Below, piece after piece: positions 1 to 8,514 of a DNA stretch of 64,000 nt. Numbering within the stretch: position 1 is the first letter of the stretch; the number at the start of each line of letters is the position of its first letter. The notes under the pieces are model-generated. The model was given only the letters and a program-made list of their open reading frames with translations. It was not told where the DNA came from and made no database searches. Made by a program: the position numbers and the translations under genes. Source of the DNA: Acidimicrobiaceae bacterium (GTDB taxonomy: Bacteria > Actinomycetota > Acidimicrobiia > Acidimicrobiales > Aldehydirespiratoraceae); the NCBI GenBank assembly GCA_016845585.1, contig JAERSO010000132.1, forward strand, positions 1 through 64,000. Reading direction: 5' to 3'.

Positions 1-974
1 TCGGCGTCGCCGAGGAAGTCCATCAGCTCGATGGCCTCTTCCATCTGCTGGTCGAAGTCATCAGGAGTGAACGGCATCTCGGTGGGCGAGAGGGCGGCTT
101 CTTCGTTCGACGGGATCTCGTCGGGGTGGTGCAGGATCGCACGGTGGCCGTACGAGCCGACCTCCATCGATCCCGAGGACTGCCGCTCGTAGCAGAACGT
201 GTCCATGTCGCGAACGATCGGGTAGCCGATCTCGTTGCCGGTCTCGGCGAGGATGTCCATCGGGCCGACGTCGGCCATCTGGTGCACGGCCGGGACCAGC
301 GGGATGTAGGTGTCGGCCATGTAGGCGATGCGGTTCGACCACACGCCACAGGCGATGACGACGTGTTCGGCTTCGATCGTGCCCTTGTCGGTCTTGACGG
401 CGGTGATCTTGCGACGACCGTTGGGGCGAGGGGTGTCGTCGGTGGTGAGGTCGAGGACTTCGGTGTTGGCGAAGACCTGGAGGGCGTCGGCGTCGAGGGC
501 CTCCTTGCGCATCACGGTGCCGGTCTCGAGGGAGTCGACCACCGACACGGTCGGGCAGTAGAAGCCGCCGAGGATGACGTCTTCGTTGATGAAGGGAACG
601 AGTTCCTTCACCTCGGCCGGGGTGAGCATGTGGGCCTCGATGCCCCACGCCATGGCGGAGGTCATGCGGCGCTGGAGCTCGTGCATGCGCTCTTCGGTGC
701 GGGCGACCTCGATGCCGCCGGAGTCGACCGACATGTTGAGGTCGCGGTACTGGTTGGCGGACTGCTCACCGAGCACCGCCATTTCCTTGTTGTGATCCAC
801 CGGGAAGATGAAGTTCGACGCGTGGCCGGTGGAACCGCCGGGGTTGGGCAGCGGGCCCTTGTCGAGAAGGACCAGGTCCTTCCAGCCGAGACGGGCGAGG
901 TGGCCGACGACACAGTTGCCGACGATGCCGGCGCCGATGACGACGCACTTGGCGGAGGTTGGGAAATCGCTCAC
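1..974 (-). CDS. FAD-dependent dehydrogenase, sarcosine/dimethylglycine dehydrogenase-like (partial)
   Basis: The gene starts at a GTG (972-974) behind an AAGGA-type ribosome site and runs off the left edge, so only about 324 N-terminal residues are visible. The product opens with a Rossmann dinucleotide-binding strand (CVVIGAGIVGNCVVGHLA, residues 9-26), then a DAO-type FAD domain containing GGSTGHASN and HVVIACGVWSN. Members of this family (dimethylglycine or sarcosine dehydrogenases, often with a C-terminal GcvT/aminomethyl domain that is off-window here) remove N-methyl groups and can pass C1 units to tetrahydrofolate. That fits the fhs/metF/folD/serA block nearby. It is divergent from the GntR gene, which may control it. 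The exact substrate cannot be read from this part. Confidence 0.8.
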   Translation of the reverse strand, partial: MSDFPTSAKCVVIGAGIVGNCVVGHLARLGWKDLVLLDKGPLPNPGGSTGHASNFIFPVDHNKEMAVLGEQSANQYRDLNMSVDSGGIEVARTEERMHELQRRMTSAMAWGIEAHMLTPAEVKELVPFINEDVILGGFYCPTVSVVDSLETGTVMRKEALDADALQVFANTEVLDLTTDDTPRPNGRRKITAVKTDKGTIEAEHVVIACGVWSNRIAYMADTYIPLVPAVHQMADVGPMDILAETGNEIGYPIVRDMDTFCYERQSSGSMEVGSYGHRAILHHPDEIPSNEEAALSPTEMPFTPDDFDQQMEEAIELMDFLGDA

Positions 975-1019
975 GAGAGGATCCTTTTCTTACGGTTCTG
1001 CAGTAACTTCTTGACCGAT

Positions 1020-1029
1020 TGATATATCA
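1020..1029. promoter_or_regulatory. Candidate GntR operator between divergent genes
   Basis: TGATATATCA is a perfect 10-bp palindrome in the short gap between the divergent dehydrogenase and GntR-family genes. A related half site (TGTATCATG) follows a few bases on. GntR/FCD regulators commonly bind short AT-centred palindromes in their own divergent promoters. Binding here is inferred. Confidence 0.45.
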
Positions 1030-1065
1030 GCCGTGTATCATGTGAATGCTAGAAGACGGATGCAC

Positions 1066-1731
1066 ATGACACAACCCCCTCTTTCTCTCGGTGAGCAGGC
1101 GTATCAGCAGATCCGCTCGATGATCGTGCGGCTCGATTTCGCGCCCGGCGACGTCCTCCGAGAAGACGCGCTCCGCGCCCAACTCGACATCGGTCGCACC
1201 CCGATCCGCGAAGCCCTTCAACGTCTCGCCCGTGAGCACTTCGTCACCGTGATTCCCCGCCGGGGCATGTTCGTTTCCGGGATCGAAGTGAGCGAACTGT
1301 CGATGCTCTTCGAGACCCGCACCGTCCTCGAACCCTACGCGGCTCGGCTCGCCGCAGCCCGTGGCACCGAGGAGCACTGGGACGAGATGCAGGCCGCGCT
1401 CGATGGCGTCGGTCATGCCACATCGGCCGAGGACCTGATGGCCGTCGACCGCCGCTGCCACGAGCTGATGTGGGAGGCGGCCGACAACCGGTTCCTGCTC
1501 GACACCCTCGACATGCTCTATGCCCAGAGCGATCGCCTCTGGCACCTCTACCTCGCCGACGTGGCCGACATGAACGAGGCCGTCGACGAGCACGCTGCGA
1601 TCCTCGACGCACTCAGCGCCGGCGATGGCGACCGGGCCGGCGACCTGGTCGAGACACATCTGCGCAGCTTCGACGCCGAGATCCGCCACGCCGTGACCGA
1701 GCGCCTCGCCGCACCGCTGGCCGGCGGCTGA
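1066..1731 (+). CDS. GntR-family (FCD) transcriptional regulator
   Basis: The product is a 221-residue DNA-binding regulator. Residues 10-75 form a GntR winged helix (GEQAYQQIRSMIVRLDFAPG, then GRTPIREALQRLAREHFV and the wing RRGMFVSG). The remaining ~140 residues are an all-helical FCD ligand domain with the usual metal/ligand-site residues (D-x3-H at VDRRCHELMW and a distal DEHAAILDAL). ATG 1066 is preferred over upstream GTG 1033 and ATG 1060 because the HTH domain then begins at the usual distance. The gene is divergent from the FAD dehydrogenase, which is its likely target. FCD regulators usually sense small organic acids or amino acids; the effector here is unknown. Confidence 0.88.
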   Translation: MTQPPLSLGEQAYQQIRSMIVRLDFAPGDVLREDALRAQLDIGRTPIREALQRLAREHFVTVIPRRGMFVSGIEVSELSMLFETRTVLEPYAARLAAARGTEEHWDEMQAALDGVGHATSAEDLMAVDRRCHELMWEAADNRFLLDTLDMLYAQSDRLWHLYLADVADMNEAVDEHAAILDALSAGDGDRAGDLVETHLRSFDAEIRHAVTERLAAPLAGG

Positions 1732-1772
1732 GCTCGACCGGACGGGTCGACCAGCGCGTGATTCTCTGACCT

Positions 1773-1784
1773 TATGATCGGCGC
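1773..1784 (+). promoter_or_regulatory. Leaderless-type -10 box before the first glycosyltransferase
   Basis: TATGAT at 1773-1778 is followed by exactly six bases. Transcription would then begin at A1785, the same geometry seen at the leaderless starts at 18773, 43429 and 45895. Here the first codon is AAG rather than ATG. Confidence 0.5.
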
Positions 1785-2642
1785 AAGGAGCTCGCGGTCA
1801 TCGTACCGGCGCACAACGAGGCCGAACTGATCGGGGACCAGCTCGATGCGCTCGGTGCGCAAGTATGGGAAGGCGACTGGGAAGTGCTGGTCGTCGACAA
1901 CCGCTCGACCGATGAGACTGCCAATCTCGTCATCGACCGGGCCGAACGTTGGCCCCGGCTGCGTCTCATCCCGGCGATGGACCGTGGCGACAAGGCCTAC
2001 GCCGTCAATACCGCCGTCGCCGCCACCGATGCCGCGGCGTTGGCCTTCACTGACGCCGACGACATCGTTGGCCCGGGCTGGGTGGCTGCGATGGGCGACG
2101 CTCTGCGACGTGCCGACTTCGTCACGGGACCGCTCGACCTCGATCGCCTCAACCCAAGCTGGTTGGTCGAGTCGCGAGGCCGCAGCGCCATGGAGGATCT
2201 CTCCTGGTTCGAAGGCTTGTTTCCGTTCGCCCGAGGCAACAACTACGGCATTTCGCGCGCCGCCTGGCAGGTCATCGGACCCCTGCCGGAGGCAGCCTTC
2301 CCGACCGAGGACATGACGCTGTCGCTCGCGGCCCACCGCGCCGGGATCGCACTCGTCGGCCTCCCCGATGCGGTCGTCCACTACCGGTACCGCACCGATA
2401 CGCGGTCGTTGTGGCGACAGGGTTTCGCCTACGGCGTCGGCAGATGCCGAGTGGTCCGCGACCTCGCCGATCACGGTGACCCTCGCCCGAGCCGGTTCGC
2501 AGGCTGGCGCTCATGGCTCTGGCTCCTCGCGCACCTCCCCGCAGTCACGTCATCGACCGGCCGGGCCGCCTGGGTCTGGGTTGCGGCGAACCGAGTCGGC
2601 CAGATCGTGGGCAGCTTCCGGCACCGCATCCTCTATCTCTGA
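1785..2642 (+). CDS. Family 2 glycosyltransferase with a lost or non-canonical start codon
   Basis: This is a GT-A inverting glycosyltransferase of about 285 residues. It has the N-terminal strand AVIVPAHNEAELIG, VLVVDNRSTDET, and a metal-binding acidic cluster (FTDADDIVGPGW), with a basic C-terminal region ending VGSFRHRILYL. No ATG, GTG or TTG occurs in frame between the upstream TGA (1767) and the internal GTG 1884, which would delete the nucleotide-binding strand. AAG at 1785 sits where a leaderless start is expected, and ATG there would give MELAVIVPAHNE. AAGGAG at 1785-1790 also resembles a ribosome site for GTC 1797 or ATC 1800. The product is a clear paralogue of the next gene and heads a glycan gene block. 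Sugar donor and acceptor are unknown. Confidence 0.72.
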   Translation, partial: KELAVIVPAHNEAELIGDQLDALGAQVWEGDWEVLVVDNRSTDETANLVIDRAERWPRLRLIPAMDRGDKAYAVNTAVAATDAAALAFTDADDIVGPGWVAAMGDALRRADFVTGPLDLDRLNPSWLVESRGRSAMEDLSWFEGLFPFARGNNYGISRAAWQVIGPLPEAAFPTEDMTLSLAAHRAGIALVGLPDAVVHYRYRTDTRSLWRQGFAYGVGRCRVVRDLADHGDPRPSRFAGWRSWLWLLAHLPAVTSSTGRAAWVWVAANRVGQIVGSFRHRILYL

Positions 2643-2770
2643 TCATCTCGCGCTCAGGGCCGGGCATCTCGGGCACTCCGGACCGATTCTCGGTCACTTC
2701 TGCGCGGACGCTGCCGATTGAGACGCAGGGAGCGTGTGATGGACGAGGCAATCGAACGCGCGTCAATGCA

Positions 2771-3657
2771 ATGACCGATTCGAACGGAACAGTCGAACTG
2801 ACGGTCATCGTCACGGCGCACAACCGTGAGGACATTGTCGAACAAACGTTGTCGGCGCTGGCTGCCCAGGTGTGGAGCGACGGCACCTGGGAGGTGGTCC
2901 TGGTCGACAACGACTCCGTCGACGACACGCCGGCGATACTGAGACGATGGACCGAGAAGATGCCAGTCCTCTCGCTGATGGTCGAGGCCACCGAGATTCA
3001 CAATCTCAGCTACGCCCGCAGCGTGGGAGTGAACGCGTCGACCGGCGCCTCGATCGCATTCATCGATGACGACGACGTCATCGGTCCCGGCTTCGTGGCG
3101 GCAATAGGGTCCGAACTGCGCCGCCACGAGTTCGTCGGTCCTCGACACGAGCATCATCTGCTGAATGACGACGTGGTCGCTCGGTACCGCGGATCATTCC
3201 AAACCGAACAGCTGGGCGAGGTCTTCGGCGTCCCGATGGTTTCCGGAGGCGGCTTCGCATGCAGCCGCGCCCTTTGGGACAGCCTCGAAGGCCACAGCGT
3301 CAAGACCGGTTATGGCGCAGAGGACGCCGAGTTCTCCCTTCGCGCCGCCCAGGCCGGCGCCACACCTGCATTCGTCCCTGACGCGGTGTACCACGTCCGT
3401 CTACGCGGTGACGCCAGATCGAGCTTTCGGCAAGGAAGACGTTTTGCTGTCGCCCGGGTCCGGCTCCATCGAAGCTTCAGCGAGGACTTCGACACGAAAC
3501 GTGACTCGTTCCCCCGTTTCATCAAGAACTGGATCGGGATGGCGAAGCGGCTGCCGCAGGTCCGCCACCGGGGCCCCGGCTGGTCTGGACATGGCAACTC
3601 GGCCGCCGGATCGGCCATCTTCAGGGAAGCATCGAACAGCGGACGTGGTATCCGTGA
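2771..3657 (+). CDS. Family 2 glycosyltransferase, frameshifted near its 3' end
   Basis: A second GT2 enzyme, paralogous to the preceding gene: TVIVTAHNREDIVE, VVLVDNDSVDDTP, acidic site FIDDDDVIGPGF, and a catalytic-region segment GYGAEDAEFSLRAA. From ATG 2771 the frame reads correctly to about 3570 and then runs on without a stop into the next gene. Moving one base after the GGGGCCCC run (3570-3577) restores an ending like that of the paralogue (LVWTWQLGRRIGHLQGSIEQ, then RTWYP) and a TGA at 3655-3657. That TGA overlaps the next GTG start in a normal GTGA coupling. One base therefore seems to be missing, either a real mutation or a homopolymer sequencing error. The role is probably in surface glycan synthesis. 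Confidence 0.75.
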
Positions 3658-4823
3658 GCGACACCCATCGAATCCTCTTCGTCTCGTCGACCATCGCCGG
3701 GGGATCGGGACGCAGCCAGCGAGCACTTGCCCTCGCCCTGAGGGAGCGCGGACACGAGGTCGCATTCCTCGTGGACGACGAGCGTCCGGCGACATTCACC
3801 CGGTGGATCGGCGAGCACCTCGCCGACGCCGCCACTCGCTTCGCCGACAACACGTGTCTTCAGCGAATCGCAGCTCGGGTCGGCTCTCGACTCGACCGTT
3901 TCGAGCACGAAGGCATCGAGATGTGGGCGACACCGTTTCCCGAGAACGGCTTCGCCGAAGCCGTGCGTCGATTCGAACCCGACGTCATCATCGGCAACAG
4001 CATGGTGCGGTACTCCTGGCGCACCATCCGCGGGGCCTGTCATGACCTCGACCTCCCGGCCATGCTCTACATTCGCGGGGTGGCGTCCCTCGGTGGGCTC
4101 GACACGCTCCCGGATCCGGGAGAAGTCGTCCTCGCCAATGCTCGGAGCCTGGTCGAGTCCGTCGAAGACGCTGGCCACGAGTGCACCTTCATACCATCGG
4201 TCGTCGACACGTCCCCGACCCGTGTCGACTCGACACGTCAAGTCGCTCTCCTCATCAACCCCATCGAGTCGCACGGTATCGACCGCCTCTGGGAGATCGC
4301 CGAGGCCCTGCCGGAGATCGAGTTCGTACTTCAGGAGTCCTGGGAGCTCGACAACTCTCAGCTGTCCGCAATCGTGTGCCGGCTGGAAGAGCTCTCGAAT
4401 GTCAACCTGCGACGCCGCACACCACCGGGCCCTGAGCTGTACCGGGACGCTCGCGTACTGCTCGCCCCGCATCGCATCGACAACCGACCCCGCGTCATCG
4501 TCGAAGCCCAGACGAATGGCATCCCCTCGCTCGTGAGTGACCACGGCGGCCTCCGTGAGGCGCTCGGCTCGGGAGGGGCGGTCCTCGCCGACGACGCATC
4601 AGAATGGATCGACGCAGTGCGGTGCGCGTTCGAGGACGACGCCCGGTACCTCGAATGGTCCGCGGGAGCGAGCAAGGCTGCCGTTCGCGACGAACTCGAC
4701 CCGACGACGATCGTCCAGACATTCGAGAAGGCCGCCAGAACGGCGATCGACCGTCGCACGAGCATCGAGCACACCCGAGAGACTGCTCCGCGGAGCCTGG
4801 CTTCGGCCGATGGTTCTTCATGA
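3654..4823 (+). CDS. GT-B (family 4-like) glycosyltransferase
   Basis: The product is a 389-residue GT-B glycosyltransferase. The N-terminal Rossmann-like half starts RILFVSSTIAGGSGRSQRAL, followed by ALRERGHEVAFLVDDE. The C-terminal donor-binding half includes LLAPHRIDNRPRVIVEAQ, then NGIPSLVSDHGGLREALGSG, the GT4-type acidic/GG donor signature. GTG 3654 overlaps the repaired stop of the preceding GT2 gene by four bases, and its own TGA overlaps the next ATG (ATGA), so it is translationally coupled on both sides. It is likely cytoplasmic, adding a sugar to a lipid-linked or surface glycan. Donor specificity is not determinable. Confidence 0.82.
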   Translation: MSDTHRILFVSSTIAGGSGRSQRALALALRERGHEVAFLVDDERPATFTRWIGEHLADAATRFADNTCLQRIAARVGSRLDRFEHEGIEMWATPFPENGFAEAVRRFEPDVIIGNSMVRYSWRTIRGACHDLDLPAMLYIRGVASLGGLDTLPDPGEVVLANARSLVESVEDAGHECTFIPSVVDTSPTRVDSTRQVALLINPIESHGIDRLWEIAEALPEIEFVLQESWELDNSQLSAIVCRLEELSNVNLRRRTPPGPELYRDARVLLAPHRIDNRPRVIVEAQTNGIPSLVSDHGGLREALGSGGAVLADDASEWIDAVRCAFEDDARYLEWSAGASKAAVRDELDPTTIVQTFEKAARTAIDRRTSIEHTRETAPRSLASADGSS

Positions 4824-6595
4824 ACCTCACACCTGGAGGCCTACGAGGGAATCGCGCGCTGCTGGCTCCGACTCGCCGGCTGCTGCGCGGCGTCGGGCCG
4901 CGTTTCGCGGTGCTCGTGATCATCTCGATGATCGTGGGTCTGGGGCAGGCGACGGTGCTCACCATCGTTGTTCGGGTCGCGCTGCACCTCGCCGACTCGA
5001 CGCTCGCCGACGCCGGGTCGGGCGGGCTCCTCGATCATCTTCCAGCACAGCCCAGTGCACTGATCGGTATCGGGTTCGCGGCGATCGGCTGCGTCTTCGT
5101 GCTCGAGACGCTCAATGCCTATCTGCAATCGATGACCGGCGCTCGAGTGGTGCATCTCCTCCGAACGGGCTTGTATCGAGCGTATTCCAATGCCGAAATC
5201 CACGCGCAGGACTCACTCCGCTCAGGGCAACTGGCCCAGCTCCTCACGGTGAACGGCGCCTACGCTGGCACCGCGACCCTCAGCGCTGCAGCAGCCGCCG
5301 TCGCCTTGTCGACGTTCGCCACCCTCGGACTCGTGGCCGCCGTCCTCAGCCCGGGGCCGACACTCGCCATGGTGGTCGGGGTCACGCTCGTCTTCTTCCT
5401 CGTGCGCCCAATTGTCGGTGGTAGCCGCGGCGCCTCGAAAGACATGGCGGATCGCAACACCGACCTCACCGAGACCACCGGTCTCGCCGTCGAGTTGTCC
5501 GACATCATCCGGACCACTGGAGTCGAGGCCGAATACGCGACTTCGGTCAATGCGGCGATCAGCGACATGTCCGCGTACTGGGGACGGGTCAGGTTCCTCG
5601 GACGGGTCGGCCCCGCCGTGTTCCGCAACGTAGCGCTACTGCTCACATTCGGAGCGATCGCTGCCGTCTACGCGATGGATATCGACTCGATCGCCACACT
5701 CGGCGCGACCATGCTGATCCTGATCAGATCGCTGACGTACATGCAGGCGTTCCAGAACTCACTGCAGGAACTCCACAGCACCATCCCGTGGCTCGAAGAC
5801 ATGTGGGCAACCTCCGAGACCCTCGAGAGCCACCCGATCGACCGCTCCGGCGTCCCCCTCGAATCGTTCGGTCCCATCGATTTCACCGATGCCGGACTCG
5901 TCTACCCGAACGGCACCGCCGCGCTTCGCGCCGTCAACGCTCGGCTTGAGCCGGGCGAGATCATCGGCCTCATCGGCCCATCAGGAGCCGGGAAGTCGTC
6001 GTTCGCACATCTGCTCCTCCGGCTGCGAAAGCCGACAACGGGGGCCGTCAGGGTCAATGATCAGGATCTGGCCGAGGTGGAACTGGACGACTGGTTCAGC
6101 CGCGTAGCGTACGTGCCGCAGGAACCTCGACTTCTGCCGTCGACGATTGCTGACAACATTGCGTTCTTCCGCGACACGGACCGCGAAGCGATCGAGGGAG
6201 CCGCCGTAGCTGCGGGGATCCACCACGAGATTCTCGACCTACCCGACGGCTACGACACGTCCCTCAACGCCGACACGCGGCTCTCCGGTGGCCAACGTCA
6301 ACGACTGGCGCTGGCACGCGCTCTCGTCACAAGGCCGCAGTTGCTCGTGTTGGACGAGCCGACCAGCGCGCTCGACATGCAGACCGAAGCCCGAGTTGCC
6401 GAGGCCATCTCGGCGTTGCGAGGCGAGACGACGGTGATGATCATCGCCCACCGCCTTTCCTCGCTTGTCCACTGCGACCGGTTGATTGTCATCGAGGACG
6501 GCACCGTGACCGCCAACGCTTGCCCTGACGAACTCCGAGAGGACAGTGAGTTCTACCGCGAGGCCATTCAGCTATCGATCGGCGAGGTCCGCTGA
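4820..6595 (+). CDS. ABC transporter, fused permease and ATPase (exporter type)
   Basis: A 591-residue ABC exporter half-transporter. The N-terminal ~320 residues hold about six membrane helices (for example 29-52, 81-101, 160-195 and 268-303). The ATPase domain has Walker A GPSGAGKS at 386-393, signature LSGGQRQRLALARAL from 487, Walker B LLVLDEP near 507-513 and an H-loop IIAHRLSS. It would work as a homodimer. Lying among glycosyltransferases and a methyltransferase, with ATGA overlap upstream and a 1-base overlap downstream, it probably flips or exports a lipid-linked glycan or glycolipid. A peptide or drug substrate cannot be excluded. Confidence 0.88.
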   Translation: MNLTPGGLRGNRALLAPTRRLLRGVGPRFAVLVIISMIVGLGQATVLTIVVRVALHLADSTLADAGSGGLLDHLPAQPSALIGIGFAAIGCVFVLETLNAYLQSMTGARVVHLLRTGLYRAYSNAEIHAQDSLRSGQLAQLLTVNGAYAGTATLSAAAAAVALSTFATLGLVAAVLSPGPTLAMVVGVTLVFFLVRPIVGGSRGASKDMADRNTDLTETTGLAVELSDIIRTTGVEAEYATSVNAAISDMSAYWGRVRFLGRVGPAVFRNVALLLTFGAIAAVYAMDIDSIATLGATMLILIRSLTYMQAFQNSLQELHSTIPWLEDMWATSETLESHPIDRSGVPLESFGPIDFTDAGLVYPNGTAALRAVNARLEPGEIIGLIGPSGAGKSSFAHLLLRLRKPTTGAVRVNDQDLAEVELDDWFSRVAYVPQEPRLLPSTIADNIAFFRDTDREAIEGAAVAAGIHHEILDLPDGYDTSLNADTRLSGGQRQRLALARALVTRPQLLVLDEPTSALDMQTEARVAEAISALRGETTVMIIAHRLSSLVHCDRLIVIEDGTVTANACPDELREDSEFYREAIQLSIGEVR

Positions 6596-7464
6596 TGCGC
6601 CACAGTCGTAGCGCCGACTTCGCCGCGGCCCTGGATACTGCCGACCGCCGCCGCTGGAGTGACGGGACGCATGATCCGAACGGCCCGATGGCCATCGCAC
6701 ACCGCGCCCGCACGCTCCAGGCGGCCTGGATGCCACAGATCCCGGACCGCATCAGGTTTCTGGTCGACCGATGCCGCGGCAAGAACGTGCTCGACATTGG
6801 TTGTGTCGCCCACGAGAGCAGCCGCTTCGACGACCCCGGCTGGCTTCATCGGCACATCGCCGAGGCCGCCGACTCATGTATCGGCGTCGATGTGCTCGAC
6901 GAGGACGTGGCCCTGATGAGATCCGCCGGCTACGACGCTGTGGCGCACGACCTCTCCACCGGACTCGGCCCGATTGCCGCACGAGCGCCGTTCGACGTGA
7001 TCGTCGCGGGCGAACTCATCGAACACGTCGGCAACCTCGACTTCCTCTTCACCACCGCCCGAGACTGCCTGAGCCGCACCGGCCAGCTGATCCTCACGAC
7101 CCCGAACCCCTACGCTCCGGCCCGGGTTCGGGCCGGACAGCGCGGCGTTGTGTGGGAGAACGCCGACCACGTCGCGTACTTGTTCCCGTCTGGCGCGGCC
7201 GAACTCTCGGAACGCCACGGTCTCGTCCTCACCGGCGCGACCACCGTCGCTGACAGGATGGCGGAACGAGCGGAACCACTCCGGGCGTTGAAGAGAGCCA
7301 TTCGCGCCTCGGCCTGGAAGAACGTCGGCTACGACACCGCCGGCGATCGCTGTGGTCACGCTGCGGTTCGGCCGGGTCTTCGCCATCGGTTGCCCCTCGT
7401 CCGGCGCGACCGGTTTCTCGGCGAGACGTTCGTGTACGTCATCCAACTCCCGGGCAGGGGTTGA
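6595..7464 (+). CDS. Class I SAM-dependent methyltransferase
   Basis: The product is 289 residues with a Rossmann-type methyltransferase core: motif I NVLDIGCVAHESS near residues 62-74, an acidic motif II in CIGVDVLDED, and FDVIVAGELIEHVGNLDFLF followed by GQLILTTPNPYAP. This EHV/TTPNP layout is typical of methyltransferases in glycan clusters that methylate sugars or cap chains. The ATG overlaps the ABC gene stop by one base (TGATG), so it belongs to the same transcript. The acceptor is unknown. Confidence 0.82.
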   Translation: MRHSRSADFAAALDTADRRRWSDGTHDPNGPMAIAHRARTLQAAWMPQIPDRIRFLVDRCRGKNVLDIGCVAHESSRFDDPGWLHRHIAEAADSCIGVDVLDEDVALMRSAGYDAVAHDLSTGLGPIAARAPFDVIVAGELIEHVGNLDFLFTTARDCLSRTGQLILTTPNPYAPARVRAGQRGVVWENADHVAYLFPSGAAELSERHGLVLTGATTVADRMAERAEPLRALKRAIRASAWKNVGYDTAGDRCGHAAVRPGLRHRLPLVRRDRFLGETFVYVIQLPGRG

Positions 7465-7466
7465 GG

Positions 7467-8375
7467 ATGACGGAGATCACCCACGGTGTGCTCGTCACCT
7501 ACAAACGAATCGATCTCCTGGCTGATCACCTCGAGCGTCTGGCCGACCAGACCTCACCGCTCACCACGCTCCTCGTCGTCGACAACGCTGACGACGGCGC
7601 CGTCCGCGAACTCGTGCAGGGCCCTGCCGGGCAGGCCGCCGCGGCCCGAGGGACCCGCTATCTCACGACGGGGAACAACTCCGGACCCGCAGGTGGGTTC
7701 ACCGCTGGCATCGCGGACGTGCTCACCCGGGGAGCAGATGACGACTTCGTCGTTCTGCTCGACGACAACGACCCTCCGCGGACGAAAACGGTCTTTGCCG
7801 ACACCCGGGCCGTGTTTGGTTCACTTCGATCGGCGAGCGATCGCGTCGGCGGTGTTGGCAGCTGGGGCGCTGCACTTCGTCATGGTGGCCGGCTGCGCAT
7901 GGCCACCGCGACCACGCCCGAGCAAGTGGACTACCTTGCCGGCGGAGGGTGCCCCCACTACCGCGTCGAAGCGCTCCGCACCGTGGGCGGGCCCGATCCC
8001 TCCCTCTTCTTCGGCTTTGAGGAGCTCGACCTCGGACGAGCGCTTGCTCGCGCAGGCTGGTCGATCTGGTCGTCTGGCCTCGCCCGCGAGCACGGATGGG
8101 CCGAGATGATGACGAAGACCCAGGCTCGGGCGCTGGTCGAAGCGCCGACGTGGCGCCGCTACTACAGCGTCCGCAATCTCGTGACCGTCCTCCGCAAGGA
8201 CGGCCGACTCCTCGACGCCATCGTCGTCTCGCTGACAGCCGGACTCGGCAAGCCACTACTCAATCTGTTGACCCGCCCGCGGGCTGCGTGGGCGAATCTC
8301 CGGCTCACGGTGCCGGCCGTCGTCGATGCGTGGCGAGGGCGGCTCGGCAGGCGAGTGGAGCCGGTGGGCCTCTGA
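7467..8375 (+). CDS. Family 2 glycosyltransferase (rhamnosyl/galactofuranosyl-transferase-like)
   Basis: A 302-residue GT-A glycosyltransferase: GVLVTYKRIDLLADHLERL, TTLLVVDNADDGAVRELV, an NNSGPAGGF segment, the acidic site VLLDDNDPPR, and a C-terminal RRYYSVRNLVTVLRKDGR. The NNSG..GGF and YY.xRN patterns are typical of rhamnosyl- and galactofuranosyl-transferases. ATG 7467, with AGGGG just before it, is preferred over the overlapping TTG 7461. It is the last gene of the glycan block. Donor identity is inferred only from family resemblance. Confidence 0.82.
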   Translation: MTEITHGVLVTYKRIDLLADHLERLADQTSPLTTLLVVDNADDGAVRELVQGPAGQAAAARGTRYLTTGNNSGPAGGFTAGIADVLTRGADDDFVVLLDDNDPPRTKTVFADTRAVFGSLRSASDRVGGVGSWGAALRHGGRLRMATATTPEQVDYLAGGGCPHYRVEALRTVGGPDPSLFFGFEELDLGRALARAGWSIWSSGLAREHGWAEMMTKTQARALVEAPTWRRYYSVRNLVTVLRKDGRLLDAIVVSLTAGLGKPLLNLLTRPRAAWANLRLTVPAVVDAWRGRLGRRVEPVGL

Positions 8376-8414
8376 TCCGGCCGCCGATTCTCGCCACCAT
8401 TCAGCCGTCGGCTG

Positions 8415-8449
8415 ATTCCACGATGCGGAACGCTTCCATAATGCGGAAC
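8415..8449 (+). promoter_or_regulatory. Tandem 17-bp operators upstream of fhs
   Basis: Two inverted-repeat sites, ATTCCACGATGCGGAAC (8415-8431) and CTTCCATAATGCGGAAC (8433-8449), lie 18 bp apart start to start, 66 bases before the fhs ATG. The same paired arrangement is found before serA at 12415-12449. The TTCC-N7-(C)GGAA layout resembles IclR-family operators; that assignment is inference. Confidence 0.65.
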
Positions 8450-8514
8450 GGACTGGTACTCTTCTGAGCACTGGGTCCGGCCGCGGGCCGGTGACCTTTT
8501 CTTGGGAGTAATCG

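Noticed and set aside
3658-4045. C-terminal extension of the second GT2 protein across the GT-B gene
   Set aside because: Arginine-rich with no glycosyltransferase character; explained by the frameshift at 3569-3580.
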